From positions 1 to 64,000 of the forward strand of contig JAEDJD010000002.1 of NCBI GenBank assembly GCA_016296505.1: a stretch of DNA of 64,000 nt, written 5' to 3'. Below are positions 8,140-17,216 of the stretch, piece by piece. Origin of the DNA: Oscillospiraceae bacterium (GTDB lineage Bacteria; Bacillota; Clostridia; Oscillospirales; Ruminococcaceae). The translations under genes were made by a program, and so were the position numbers. The first letter of the stretch is position 1. Each line of letters opens with the position of its first letter. The notes under the pieces are model-generated. The model made no database searches, was not told the origin of the DNA, and saw only the letters and a program-made list of their open reading frames with translations.

Positions 8140-8176
8140 AAAAGAACCGCCGCCCGATCATCTGACCGGACGGCGG
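8139..8176 (-). terminator. Terminator of the cyclophilin gene
   Basis: Stem CCGCCG-x-CCG / CGG-x-CGGCGG (8147-8176) with one C/A mismatch; read leftward it is followed by TTCTTTTTC. It sits between convergent genes and may also end the sigma factor operon. Confidence 0.7.
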
Positions 8177-8184
8177 AATTCTTG

Positions 8185-8661
8185 TTAGTCTGCTACGATT
8201 TCAACCTTTTTCATGATCTGCGGCTGAAGCGGATGATCCATCGGATTTGTCATGACAGAAGCGATCTCATCAACCACATCCAGTCCCTCGATGATCTCGC
8301 CAAATGCCGCGTAATTGCCGTCAAGATACGGTGCGTCAGCGTGCATGATGAAGAACTGCGAACCTGCGCTGTCCGGATGTCCGGCACGCGCCATCGACAG
8401 TACGCCTCTCGTATGCTTCAGCGGATTGTTCACGCCGTTGGCAAGAAACTCACCCTTGATCTGCCAGCCCGGTCCGCCCATACCATTACCGTCCGGACAG
8501 CCGCCCTGAATCATAAAGCCGGAAATAACTCTGTGAAAGCACAGTCCATCATAAAAGCCCTGCTTCACAAGCTTTTCAAAGTTTTCGCAAGAGATCGGAG
8601 CGCAGTCGGGGCGCAGCTTGAACTTCATCTGCTTGCCATTTTCCATTGTAATTACTACCAT
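8185..8661 (-). CDS. Peptidyl-prolyl cis-trans isomerase, cyclophilin type
   Basis: 158-residue single-domain cyclophilin; it isomerises peptidyl-prolyl bonds during folding. Diagnostic blocks are FHRVISGFMIQGG (catalytic Arg), NGMGGPG, GVLSMAR and SAGSQFFIM, then LDGNYAAFGEIIEG. No signal peptide or lipobox, so it is cytoplasmic. An AAAGGA site lies about 9 bases before the ATG. It lies 43 bases downstream of the AAA ATPase gene on the same strand and probably shares its transcript. Confidence 0.95.
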   Translation of the reverse strand: MVVITMENGKQMKFKLRPDCAPISCENFEKLVKQGFYDGLCFHRVISGFMIQGGCPDGNGMGGPGWQIKGEFLANGVNNPLKHTRGVLSMARAGHPDSAGSQFFIMHADAPYLDGNYAAFGEIIEGLDVVDEIASVMTNPMDHPLQPQIMKKVEIVAD

Positions 8662-8704
8662 AATACATATCCTTTCTATTATTGCATAAACAGAGTATCC
8701 TCTG

Positions 8705-10258
8705 TCAATTCAACTCAATTCCAGTCACATCGTCAATCGTCAGCGTTGTAAGCTGACCGTTGGTTGGGGATTCAATCGCAGCCAGACGATTCGCTTGATT
8801 TGTGATCGCACGCTCATAATAATTACGGATATCACGCGCATTTGCAAAGGTTTTCAGATTGAGACCGCAGCGTTCAATAAAGAATTGAAGCACCGCATCC
8901 TCTGCCTCTTTCGTAATCTGCATACCTGATTTTGTGCAGATACTTTTGAAAATATCAAGCAATTCATCCGGCATATAGTCTTCAAATGTAATAATCTTAT
9001 TGAAACGTGAACGCAAACCGGGGTTACTGTCAAGAAATTCCATCATCAGATCTGAATATCCGGCAACAATCACGATCAGATCATCACGATTGTCCTCCAT
9101 TGCTTTCAGCAGCGTGTTAACTGCCTCCTGACCAAAATCACCCTTTCCGGTATTCGCAGTCAGCGCATAGGCTTCGTCGATAAAGAGCACGCCGCCCATT
9201 GCGGAGTCAATGACCTCTTTGGTCTTAATCGCAGTCTGACCGACATAACCGGAGACCAGTCCGGAACGGTCAACCTCGACAAGCTGACCTTTCGACAGGA
9301 CGCCCAGAGACTGATAAATTCCGGCGAGTATACGCGCAACGGTCGTTTTACCGGTACCCGGATTGCCAAGAAACGCCATATGCAGCGACATTGCAGACTG
9401 TGGCATACCTCTGTCCTCGCGCATTTTTCGCACGCGAATCAGGTTAATGAGACTATTCAGATCCTGTTTCACTGCCTGCAAGCCGGTCAGCTCCTCAAGC
9501 TTTGCAAGCTGCTCCTCCAGCGTTAACGGCTTTTCATCCTTTGCAGGCTGTTGATTTTGCTGCTGATTCTGCTGTTGGAACGGATTGATCGGCGCACCGT
9601 TATTCTGCGGCGCATTCGGATTCGTACCGTTCGGATAATTGGAACCAATCGGCGTCAGATTTGTCGGCGGTACCTGCGGCGCACCCCAAGGTGAATTGCC
9701 GCTTCCCTGTACATATGGCGGACGTTTTGCCATTTCCTCACGACGCTTCTGCTCTCGAATCATGTTCTCCCAATTCGTGATGTATTCCATGCGAAAATTC
9801 CGCAGCGCCAGCACAAGCGCGCCCAGATCACGCATAATAAACGGATCGGTTCTGCCGGTATCAACCGTCATGAAATCAAGACCTGCCTGATTGATGAATT
9901 CGATGAAGGTCAAACTCATCGGTCCAAATGGAGATGTCTCCAGATCCATTTTCAAGAACGGCATCATCATCGTAATCATGCTATCCTTGAGGCTATATTT
10001 TGTGATCTTGCTGCTGACATTGAAGCGATCAATCTGATCTGCCGACATCGAATAGCCGAGCGCGTCATTTAGATAAGCGATCTCTGCCATTGAAATATTC
10101 CCATTGCTGCTGCTTAAATACACATAGAATTTCAGCAGCGTAAAGCGCAGATAATCCTGCATCGTTTTTCCTTGTACGCCGACATGATAGCCTTTTTCAT
10201 CGCATTTCGCGCAGTTGTCGTAAACCTGTGAAAGCTGCTTTGCAACTCCGTCCTGCAT
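8705..10258 (-). CDS. CbbX/CfxQ-type AAA+ ATPase with novel N-terminal domain
   Basis: 517 residues. Residues 1-185 are a predicted alpha-helical domain I do not recognise. Residues about 190-245 are a Pro/Asn/Gln-rich low-complexity linker (NAPQNNGAPINPFQQQNQQQ). The C-terminal part is an AAA+ module of the CbxX/CfqX family with Walker A GNPGTGKTT, Walker B VLFIDEAYAL, sensor-1 IVIVAGYSD and an arginine-finger region NPGLRSRFN. Relatives include RuBisCO activase CbbX and partners of secretion or signalling clusters; the target here is unknown. ATG 10258 has GGGAGGA 8 bases upstream. The upstream consensus promoter and the downstream cyclophilin suggest a protein-remodelling unit. Confidence 0.8.
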   Translation of the reverse strand: MQDGVAKQLSQVYDNCAKCDEKGYHVGVQGKTMQDYLRFTLLKFYVYLSSSNGNISMAEIAYLNDALGYSMSADQIDRFNVSSKITKYSLKDSMITMMMPFLKMDLETSPFGPMSLTFIEFINQAGLDFMTVDTGRTDPFIMRDLGALVLALRNFRMEYITNWENMIREQKRREEMAKRPPYVQGSGNSPWGAPQVPPTNLTPIGSNYPNGTNPNAPQNNGAPINPFQQQNQQQNQQPAKDEKPLTLEEQLAKLEELTGLQAVKQDLNSLINLIRVRKMREDRGMPQSAMSLHMAFLGNPGTGKTTVARILAGIYQSLGVLSKGQLVEVDRSGLVSGYVGQTAIKTKEVIDSAMGGVLFIDEAYALTANTGKGDFGQEAVNTLLKAMEDNRDDLIVIVAGYSDLMMEFLDSNPGLRSRFNKIITFEDYMPDELLDIFKSICTKSGMQITKEAEDAVLQFFIERCGLNLKTFANARDIRNYYERAITNQANRLAAIESPTNGQLTTLTIDDVTGIELN

Positions 10259-10298
10259 GACATGAATCCTCCCTGATTCGTTCATTATATTCTTTGGT

Positions 10299-10326
10299 CT
10301 TATAAATCTCAATGCTTAATTGTCAA
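10299..10326 (-). promoter_or_regulatory. Promoter of the AAA ATPase-cyclophilin operon
   Basis: Minus strand TTGACA (10326-10321), 16-base spacer, TATAAG (10304-10299), about 40 bases before the ATG at 10258. Confidence 0.65.
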
Positions 10327-10333
10327 CAAGAAG

Positions 10334-10355
10334 AATCAGAACATTTTGTCTGATT
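10334..10355 (-). terminator. Weak hairpin after tyrS
   Basis: 7-bp AT-rich stem AATCAGA / TCTGATT with an 8-base loop; read leftward it is followed by CTTCTTGTTG, a poor U-tract. A possible tyrS terminator just before the next promoter. Confidence 0.35.
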
Positions 10356-10371
10356 TCTGACACGGCTGATT

Positions 10372-11592
10372 TCATGCCAATGTAACCTTATGGAATACTT
10401 TTTTGCCTTTCTTGATGATAAGCGCGTCTGCAAGCGTATACTGTGTTTTCGGATCCGTCACTTTTTCATCATTGACTGTGATACCGCCCTGCTGCACAAG
10501 TCTGCGCGCCTCGGAAATCGACGGACATAGTTTTGACTTTACAAGAATCGTCAACAAACCGATTTGTCCATCCGTAAGATCATCGGCTGTTAAGGTTGTA
10601 GTCGGCATAGCCGCTGACACACCGCCGCCGGCAAAGATTGCACGTGCAGCCTCACGCTGTTTAGTGGCTTCCTCCTCACCGTGAACGAGCGCGGTCAGCT
10701 CATAGGCAAGAACTTCCTTAGCATTGTTATATGCTGCGCCGCTGTCGAGATGCTGTTCCATTTCCTCAATCTGCTCAATCGGCAGGAAAGTCAGCATTTT
10801 CAGACACTTGATAACATCTGCATCGCTGACGTTTCTCCAATACTGGAAGAAATCGTAAGGAGAGGTCTTTTCGGCATCAAGCCATACTGCGCCTTTCTCG
10901 GTTTTGCCCATTTTCTTGCCCTCGGAATTGAGCAGCAGCGTAATGGTCATCGCATATGCGTCCTTGCCGAGCTTTTTACGAATCAGCTCAGTACCGCCGA
11001 GCATATTCGCCCACTGATCGTCGCCGCCGAACTGCATATTGCAGCCGTAATCCTGATAGAGCTTATAGAAATCATAGCTTTGCATGATCATATAGTTAAA
11101 TTCAAGGAAGGTCAGACCGCGTTCCCACCGCTGCTTATAGCATTCAAAGGAAAGCATTTTGTTGACCGAGAAGCACGCGCCAACCTCGCGCAGTACATCG
11201 ACATAATTCAGCTTCAGCAGCCAATCGCCGTTATTGACCATCTGCGCCTTGCCCTCTGAGAAGTCGATGAAGCGGCTCATCTGCTTTTTGAAGCACTCGC
11301 AGTTATGTGCAATATCTTCCGGTGTGAGCATTTTGCGCATATCCGACTTGCCGGACGGGTCTCCGATCATACCGGTGCCGCCGCCGACCAATGCGATCGG
11401 TTTATTGCCAGCCATCTGCATACGCTTCATCAGGCAAAGCGCCATAAAGTGTCCGACATGAAGCGAATCTGCAGTCGGGTCAAAGCCGATATAGAATGTG
11501 GCTTTTCCGTTATTGATGAGATCCGCGATCTCCTTTTCGTCGGTGGTCTGCGCAATGAGTCCTCTGCGCTGAAGTTCTTCGTACAGGGTCAT
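10372..11592 (-). CDS. tyrS: Tyrosyl-tRNA synthetase
   Basis: 406-residue class I aminoacyl-tRNA synthetase that charges tRNA-Tyr. The HIGH motif is H45-V-G-H48, the KMSKS loop is KMGKT (227-231), and the tyrosine pocket is visible as YIGFDPTADS and QSYDFYKLYQDYG. An S4 RNA-binding domain fills about 340-400 (SISEARRLVQQGGITVNDEKV). Length is normal. The ATG follows AAAGGAG. It lies 104 bases downstream of hisF on the same strand. I looked for a T-box leader (specifier hairpin, AGGGTGG) in that gap and found none; it is too short to hold one. Confidence 0.97.
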   Translation of the reverse strand: MTLYEELQRRGLIAQTTDEKEIADLINNGKATFYIGFDPTADSLHVGHFMALCLMKRMQMAGNKPIALVGGGTGMIGDPSGKSDMRKMLTPEDIAHNCECFKKQMSRFIDFSEGKAQMVNNGDWLLKLNYVDVLREVGACFSVNKMLSFECYKQRWERGLTFLEFNYMIMQSYDFYKLYQDYGCNMQFGGDDQWANMLGGTELIRKKLGKDAYAMTITLLLNSEGKKMGKTEKGAVWLDAEKTSPYDFFQYWRNVSDADVIKCLKMLTFLPIEQIEEMEQHLDSGAAYNNAKEVLAYELTALVHGEEEATKQREAARAIFAGGGVSAAMPTTTLTADDLTDGQIGLLTILVKSKLCPSISEARRLVQQGGITVNDEKVTDPKTQYTLADALIIKKGKKVFHKVTLA

Positions 11593-11696
11593 TTTCTCTA
11601 CTCCTTTAATGTAATCTATTCGATTATTATAATCCGCAAAGCGGAGATATTTCCGTGAATCCAGATGTTATATCGCGGTATAGCAAAAGGAATGTA

Positions 11697-12452
11697 TTAC
11701 CGAATCAAAATCCCCTTGCTGCGGCAGTCGTCCTTGACCTGCGGAATTGTCAGCTCCCCGAAGTGGAACAGTGACGCTGCAAGTGCCGCGGTTGCATCTG
11801 TCTGCTCGAACACAGTCGCAAAATCGCCAAGCTTTCCTGCTCCGCCCGATGCAATCACCGGAATCCGCACGCGCGAACATACATCCTTGAGCATCTCCAG
11901 ATCAAAGCCGCCGCGCACACCATCCGTATCAATCGAATTCAAACAGATCTCGCCGGCACCGCGCCGTTCGATTTCCTGCACCCATTCAAGCAAATCAACC
12001 TGCATATCAATTCTGCCGCCGTTTGCATAGACAGAGTAGCCGCCCTTGCCGTTACGTTTCGCGTCGATGCCGACCACGATACACTGTGAACCAAATACCT
12101 CAGCGCCCTCTGAAATCAGCTTTGGATTCTTAACGGCAGAGGAATTGATGCTGATTTTATCTGCACCGGCGCGGAGCGTTTCACGCATATCTTCAACCGT
12201 TGATATACCGCCGCCAACCGTCAGCGGAACGAATACCTGCTTTGCTGTCTCGCGGACAACATCCAGAAACGTCCCTCGCCCCTCGTGCGAAGCAACAATA
12301 TCATAAAAAACAATCTCGTCCGCGCCCTGACGGTTATATTCCGCCGCGCAGGCAACCGGATCGCCGACATCCTTGACGCCTTCAAAATTCACGCCCTTGA
12401 CAACCTTTCCATGCCGGACATCCAGACAAGGAATGATTCTTTTTGCAAGCAT
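11697..12452 (-). CDS. hisF: Imidazole glycerol phosphate synthase cyclase subunit
   Basis: 251-residue (beta/alpha)8 barrel. With HisH it converts PRFAR to IGP and AICAR. Both phosphate-binding halves are visible ([12 protein letters not shown] and [11 protein letters not shown]), with catalytic Asp11 in [12 protein letters not shown] and a second Asp in NSIDTDG. Start [10 protein letters not shown] is canonical. It follows the hisA-GNAT gene by 11 bases in a hisB-H-A-F run. Confidence 0.97.
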   Translation of the reverse strand: MLAKRIIPCLDVRHGKVVKGVNFEGVKDVGDPVACAAEYNRQGADEIVFYDIVASHEGRGTFLDVVRETAKQVFVPLTVGGGISTVEDMRETLRAGADKISINSSAVKNPKLISEGAEVFGSQCIVVGIDAKRNGKGGYSVYANGGRIDMQVDLLEWVQEIERRGAGEICLNSIDTDGVRGGFDLEMLKDVCSRVRIPVIASGGAGKLGDFATVFEQTDATAALAASLFHFGELTIPQVKDDCRSKGILIR

Positions 12453-12463
12453 ATTGCTCTCCT

Positions 12464-13633
12464 TTAATTGTATTCCGGATCAAACCGTACCATATCGGTC
12501 AGTGCCAGATTCCGATAATTCAGATCATCGCGAACAGCAAATCCATGCTGTTCCCAGAATGCGTTTCCGACCTGATTCTGCTTGAACGCAACAAGCGCAA
12601 CCTTATGGATTCCCTCTTTGCGCATGGCGTCCATGCAGACCTGAAGCAGTCGGCTTCCAATGCCGCGCCTTCTGCATGACTCGTGCACAGACATATGCTG
12701 AATATAGCCGCGTCTGCCGTCATGACCAGCAAGCACTGCGCCAATCAGCTTGCCGTTTTCCTCGGCAACAAATGAGGTATTCGGATTGCGTCGAAGATAT
12801 TTCTCCAAGCCCTTCTCGGAATCATCCAGATTGTTCAGCCCATTTCCGCAGGCTGTCCAGAGTGCATACAGTACAGGAAAATCTTCTGTTCGCATCGGAC
12901 GGATTTGCAGCGACCCGGCGGTGCGAATTGCCTCTGCAAGATCAAGCGTTCCCTGATAAAGCGATTTGCCGGCTATCGTTCCGTATAAACCAAGATCGCG
13001 GCAGGCAATAATATCATCCATCGTATGTACGCCGCCAGATGCAACAATATTGCATTTCCCGTCTGTTGCGTCGCGCAGCTTCCGAAGCTGCTCAACATTC
13101 ACGCCTGAAAGCGTTCCGTCCTTGGAAATATCCGTAAAAATAAACGTCCTGACGCCAACTTCGATCATCGCGTTTGCCAAGTCGATATATTGCACTTCAC
13201 TGGTTTCGAGCCAGCCCTCTGTCGCAACCATTTCATGCTTTGCGTCAATCCCGACAACTATTTTCTCTGCGCCGAATTTCGCGATTGCGTCTGCTACAAG
13301 CTGCGGATTTTTCAATGCAACCGAGCCGAGAATCACACGTTCGATACCAAGCTCCAGATACGCCTGAATGGTATCCAGCGTCCGGATTCCGCCGCCGACC
13401 TCAACTTTTAGATTCGTATTCTCCGCAATATTCTTATATATTGCCGTGTTGACAGGATATCCAATCTTTGCGCCGTCCAGATCGACCATATGAATCCATT
13501 CCGCACCGGCTGCTTCAAATTTTTTCGCAGTTTCAAGCGGATCCTCTGCAACCTTTGCAGCGGTCGCATAATCGCCTTTTACCAGTCGAACACACTGTCC
13601 CCCGATAATATCAATCGCAGGAAATATAATCAT
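12464..13633 (-). CDS. hisA: HisA isomerase fused to GNAT acetyltransferase domain
   Basis: 389 residues where HisA alone is about 240. Residues 1-238 are ProFAR isomerase ([20 protein letters not shown], phosphate site VEVGGGIRT, second half DGTLSG and IVASGGV), the Amadori step of histidine synthesis. From about 243 a GNAT N-acetyltransferase begins ([18 protein letters not shown]), with the acetyl-CoA loop RRRGIG preceded by [10 protein letters not shown], and closing with [16 protein letters not shown]. The frame is open without stop or obvious error across the joint. The gene overlaps hisH by ATGA and leads into hisF. The acetyltransferase substrate is unknown; a simple joining of an adjacent housekeeping GNAT gene is as likely as a functional link. 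Confidence 0.93.
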   Translation of the reverse strand: MIIFPAIDIIGGQCVRLVKGDYATAAKVAEDPLETAKKFEAAGAEWIHMVDLDGAKIGYPVNTAIYKNIAENTNLKVEVGGGIRTLDTIQAYLELGIERVILGSVALKNPQLVADAIAKFGAEKIVVGIDAKHEMVATEGWLETSEVQYIDLANAMIEVGVRTFIFTDISKDGTLSGVNVEQLRKLRDATDGKCNIVASGGVHTMDDIIACRDLGLYGTIAGKSLYQGTLDLAEAIRTAGSLQIRPMRTEDFPVLYALWTACGNGLNNLDDSEKGLEKYLRRNPNTSFVAEENGKLIGAVLAGHDGRRGYIQHMSVHESCRRRGIGSRLLQVCMDAMRKEGIHKVALVAFKQNQVGNAFWEQHGFAVRDDLNYRNLALTDMVRFDPEYN

Positions 13634-14235
13634 CTTGCCAACTCCTCAAAATTACGCAGCATTTGCAAGCCTTTCTCACCGGATTTTTCCGGATGGAACT
13701 GCGCACCGAATACAAATTTTCCGTCTGTGACGAGCGCCGGAACTTTCCCATCATAATCGCAATATGCAATGATATTCCGATCCTCGCAGAACGCCTGATA
13801 GGAATGTACAAAATACGTAAATACAGGCTTTTCAATGTTGCTGAGCAGCGGAAAATCCTGCGTAATCACAAGCTCGTTCCAGCCCATATGCGGAATAATT
13901 ACACGCTTTGACGGAATACGGTGCACCTCGCCGGAAATCAGTCCTAACCCATCGCAAATGCCGTTCTCATCGGAACGGTCAAAGAGCATCTGCATACCCA
14001 GACAGATGCCAAGCAACGGCTTTTTCGTCGCATTCTCTCTGATCGTACCGATCAAACCGGTCTGCCGAAGCGACTCCATCGCTGCCGGAAATGCACCCAC
14101 ACCCGGCAGAATTACCGCGTCTGCGCGATGAATCACATCGACGTCCTTCGTAATTTCATGCGTAATATTCAGATATTTGAGCGCATTGCAAACAGAAAAC
14201 AAATTGCCTGCGCCGTAATCAATCACAGCAATCAT
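13630..14235 (-). CDS. hisH: Imidazole glycerol phosphate synthase glutaminase subunit
   Basis: 201-residue class I glutamine amidotransferase that feeds ammonia to HisF. The nucleophile is Cys78 in LLGICLGMQ and the catalytic His-x-Glu is QFHPE (His181, Glu183); the oxyanion strand is ILPGVGAFP. It overlaps hisB upstream and hisA downstream by ATGA at each end. Confidence 0.97.
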   Translation of the reverse strand: MIAVIDYGAGNLFSVCNALKYLNITHEITKDVDVIHRADAVILPGVGAFPAAMESLRQTGLIGTIRENATKKPLLGICLGMQMLFDRSDENGICDGLGLISGEVHRIPSKRVIIPHMGWNELVITQDFPLLSNIEKPVFTYFVHSYQAFCEDRNIIAYCDYDGKVPALVTDGKFVFGAQFHPEKSGEKGLQMLRNFEELAR

Positions 14236-14816
14236 GCAAGAACCCCCTTTGTAGAAAGCACCGTACCGTCCTCATTCAATCGTACCGCTGCTTTCAGCGC
14301 GTGTGCAAACGCCTTGAACAGCGCCTCACATTTATGGTGATCGTTATTTCCATAGCACATATCCAGATGCAGTGTAATTCCGGCATTGACCGCCAATGCA
14401 TGGAAAAACTCCTCAGTCAGGCAGGCGTCATACTGCCCGATCATCTGGTTTGTAAATTCGCCGCGAAACACGACATACGGACGGTTCGAGAGGTCGAGCG
14501 CGCAGAACGAAAGCGCCTCGTCCATCGGGATATACGCGCTGCCGTAGCGGGCAATGCCGGATTTGTCGCCAAGCGCCTGATTCAGCGCTTGTCCGAGCAC
14601 AATGCCGGTATCCTCAACAGTATGATGCCCGTCCACATACAGATCGCCGTTCACTTTGATGTCCATACTGATGCCGCTATGCCGTGACAGCGCGATCAGC
14701 ATATGGTCAAAAAAGCCGATGCCGGTCGAGATATTGCTCTCGCCTTTGCCGTCGAGCTTCACGCTGACTGTGATCTGTGTTTCTCTGGTATTCCGTGTGA
14801 CTGTACCCTCTCGCAT
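14232..14816 (-). CDS. hisB: Imidazoleglycerol-phosphate dehydratase
   Basis: 194-residue monofunctional HisB that dehydrates IGP to imidazole-acetol phosphate. The duplicated metal-binding blocks are visible: FFDHMLIALSRHS with DGHHTVEDTGI, and EEFFHALAVNAGITLHL with GNNDHHKCEALFKA. There is no phosphatase fusion. GGAGGG sits a few bases before the ATG. First recognisable his gene here; hisG, hisD, hisC, hisI/E are outside the window. Confidence 0.97.
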   Translation of the reverse strand: MREGTVTRNTRETQITVSVKLDGKGESNISTGIGFFDHMLIALSRHSGISMDIKVNGDLYVDGHHTVEDTGIVLGQALNQALGDKSGIARYGSAYIPMDEALSFCALDLSNRPYVVFRGEFTNQMIGQYDACLTEEFFHALAVNAGITLHLDMCYGNNDHHKCEALFKAFAHALKAAVRLNEDGTVLSTKGVLA

Positions 14817-14849
14817 TTTTCCCTCCGAATTCAGTTTATTCGCAACAAA

Positions 14850-15215
14850 TCATCTTTTACAGGATGGGTTCAATTTTTTTGCGTCCATATCCGCAGACGG
14901 AATCACAACCCATCTATTGTCTCTATCGTCTTTGATTTTCAGCAGCATAATCCGGTTTGTAAACCGAAGACGCGGATGTTCCGAATCTTTCACATCATCT
15001 TCATCCTCATCTGCATCATTGACTGTACAGATCGCAGAGACTACGACCGTAAACCCTTCCTCAGAAGCGAACACAGCCGCAATCCCTTGAAATGAAAAAC
15101 CGGCTGCCCAAAAGTCAGCAAGACGTTCTGCCTGCTCACGCGAAATTGCTTCACATTCCAAAACACGGATATCATCATAGGATGCGGGCAGAAATCCAAA
15201 GGAATATTCTCCCAA
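14850..15215 (-). CDS. Hypothetical protein, possibly frameshifted at the 5' end
   Basis: About 121 residues, no family recognised. The readable part (ASYDDIRVLECEAISREQAERLADFW...GFTVVVSAIC...) looks like a real globular protein with an acidic stretch DADEDEDDV. The only in-frame start near the 5' end is a TTG at 15215 with no ribosome site. The neighbouring frame upstream contains a plausible beginning (MKYKPENPFWENIP, near 15242), which suggests a single frameshift near 15170-15215. It may be a pseudogene, a sequencing error, or a short gene with a poor start. It lies 34 bases before hisB on the same strand. Confidence 0.4.
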   Translation of the reverse strand: MGEYSFGFLPASYDDIRVLECEAISREQAERLADFWAAGFSFQGIAAVFASEEGFTVVVSAICTVNDADEDEDDVKDSEHPRLRFTNRIMLLKIKDDRDNRWVVIPSADMDAKKLNPSCKR

Positions 15216-15471
15216 AACGGATTTTCCGGTTTATATTTCATTTGCAGCAGCAGGTGGAAGAATACAGTCCCAAACCGAATCACGTGTCTTGCACTTGATA
15301 TATGCTGTCAACGCAGATTTTGCTTCCTCCGGCAAATTGGAATTTGAAATATCCATATCTCGGAATCTTTCCTTTTTTGCTCAATTCCGGCTCAAAACAA
15401 TTAAAATGTCTTTGCGCCGATGCGCGCCGGCATTTTTTTTAATGACCGGCGCGTCATCACGGTATCGTTAC
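15216..15471. other. Intergenic region with large inverted repeat
   Basis: No gene supported apart from a possible 5' extension of the hypothetical gene to about 15242. Contains the long hairpin at 15419-15458 downstream of xylB. Confidence 0.5.
15419..15458 (-). terminator. Long GC-rich hairpin downstream of xylB
   Basis: GATGCGCGCCGGCATT pairs with AATGaCCGGCGCGTCATC, a stem of about 16 bp with two single-base bulges closed by a run of Ts (As on the minus strand). It begins 13 bases after the xylB stop. The U-tract expected after the stem when read leftward is poor, so a structural or mRNA-stabilising role is possible instead. Confidence 0.5.
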
Positions 15472-16995
15472 TCACAGTGTCGCAAGCTCTGCGTACTGAT
15501 CCTTCAGTGCAGGATAAATCTTGCTGTAGAGCTGATAGTAGTTCTCATAGACCGGAACAGCCTCAGCCTGCGGCGCGCAGGTCTTATCCGTACAGATGAT
15601 CGCGGCACAAGCCTCCGGAACGCTTCCGTATGCGCCCGTACCGACCATTGCGAGGATTGCAACGCCCAGTGCCGGACCCTCTTTGGATTTGGTAGTCTGA
15701 ATCGGGCAGTTGAACAGATCCGCAAGCATCTGGCGCCACAGCGGAGACGATCCGCCGCCGCCGCAAGCCATCATATCGTCAACAGTAATATTCATTTCGC
15801 GGAAGACCTCAAGGCAATCGCGGAGCGAATAGGTCACGCCCTCCATCACTGCGCGGAGCATATCGCGCTTCTGATGCATTGCTGAAAGTCCGAAGAATAC
15901 GCCGCGTGCATTTGCGTCGAGATGCGGTGTGCGCTCGCCCATCAGATACGGCAGATACAGCAGACGATTCGCACCGATCGGAGACTGTTCCGCCTCCTTG
16001 TCCATCAAATAATACTCGTCAACGCCCATGCCCTTTGCGGTCTGCTTTTCGGCGTCGCAGAAATTATCGCGGAACCATTTGAGCGAAAGACCTGCGCCCT
16101 GCGTGACGCCCATAACGTGCCAGCACCCCGGCACAGCACAACAGAACGTATGCACTCTGCCTTTCGGATCAATCGAGATTTTAGAGCTATGCGCAAAAAC
16201 TACGCCGCTCGTACCGATTGTTGTAAACGCCTTGCCATCAGAGGCAACGCCTGTTCCGATTGCAGCCGCTGCATTATCTCCGGCACCGCCGACAACCGGC
16301 GTACCGACTGCAAGACCGGTCTGCTTTGCTGCTTCCTCGGTCAGTGCACCGGTAATCTCCGGCGATTCGTAGACCTTTGCAAGCAGATTCTTGTCAATAT
16401 TGAGCTTTTCAAGCACTTCATCCGACCAGCAGCGATTCGGGATATCGAGCAGCTGCATACCAGACGCATCAGAAACCTCAGTTGCATACTCGCCTGTCAG
16501 GATATAACGGATATAATCCTTCGGCAAAAGGATATGTGCGCATTTCGCGTAATTTTCCGGTTCGTTATTGCGAACCCAAAGAATCTTCGATGCCGTAAAA
16601 CCGGTCAATGCCGGATTTGCAGTAATCTCAATCAGACGCTCTGCGCCGACTTTCTCCGTAATTTCCTCGCATTCCTTTGCGGTTCTCTGATCGCACCAGA
16701 TAATAGATTTGCGGATAACCTTGTTATCCTTGTCGAGCATGACAAGTCCGTGCATCTGACCCGACAATCCGATACCCTTGACATCATTCTGATTTACACC
16801 GCTTTTCTCTATAACTGCCGCCATCGTATGCAGCACTGCATTCGCCCAATCCTGCGGATCCTGCTCCGCATAGCCGTTCTGCGGCTGATAAAGCGGATAT
16901 TCCTCCGTTGCGGAAGCGATCACCGTACCCTTTACATCAAAAAGAACGGTCTTGGTACCGCTGGTACCGATGTCTACGCCAAGATAGTAGTTCAT
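15472..16995 (-). CDS. xylB: Xylulokinase (FGGY carbohydrate kinase)
   Basis: 507-residue ASKHA-fold kinase that phosphorylates D-xylulose to D-xylulose 5-phosphate. N-terminal phosphate loop YLGVDIGTSGTKTVLFD; the xylulokinase-type substrate motif GLSGQMHGLVMLD; catalytic base region PVVGGAGDNAAAAIGTG; and C-terminal adenosine motif MACGGGGSSPLWRQML. Length and blocks fit XylB better than glycerol or ribulo-kinase. GGAGG precedes the ATG. It stands alone: no isomerase or xylose transporter is adjacent. In the 220-base leader a 6-bp hairpin (CCGGAG/CTCCGG, 17039-17057) lies just upstream of the ribosome site. Confidence 0.92.
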   Translation of the reverse strand: MNYYLGVDIGTSGTKTVLFDVKGTVIASATEEYPLYQPQNGYAEQDPQDWANAVLHTMAAVIEKSGVNQNDVKGIGLSGQMHGLVMLDKDNKVIRKSIIWCDQRTAKECEEITEKVGAERLIEITANPALTGFTASKILWVRNNEPENYAKCAHILLPKDYIRYILTGEYATEVSDASGMQLLDIPNRCWSDEVLEKLNIDKNLLAKVYESPEITGALTEEAAKQTGLAVGTPVVGGAGDNAAAAIGTGVASDGKAFTTIGTSGVVFAHSSKISIDPKGRVHTFCCAVPGCWHVMGVTQGAGLSLKWFRDNFCDAEKQTAKGMGVDEYYLMDKEAEQSPIGANRLLYLPYLMGERTPHLDANARGVFFGLSAMHQKRDMLRAVMEGVTYSLRDCLEVFREMNITVDDMMACGGGGSSPLWRQMLADLFNCPIQTTKSKEGPALGVAILAMVGTGAYGSVPEACAAIICTDKTCAPQAEAVPVYENYYQLYSKIYPALKDQYAELATL

Positions 16996-17216
16996 GGTTC
17001 AAATCCTCCATTTTATTGAATTATTGCGGGTATTTCCGCCGGAGACATCTGCTCCGGTATCGGCAACATCAACAGTCGGTTTGCTGCATGGACTCTGCTG
17101 CGGCTCTCATTCCGCAGGGAACAGCCCAATGGATGATTCCCTTTTCATCCGTTCCGGCTAAATTATAATGATGTTTCACCCCTGAACGCTCTTACTTCAT
17201 TTCCTGCGTAAACTTT

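Noticed and set aside
11593..11696. T-box leader for tyrS
   Set aside because: The gap is only 104 bases and lacks the AGGGTGG box and a following terminator.
15922..17019. 365-codon antisense frame opposite xylB
   Set aside because: xylB motifs are complete on the other strand; the antisense product is Arg/His/Cys-rich, typical of a shadow frame.
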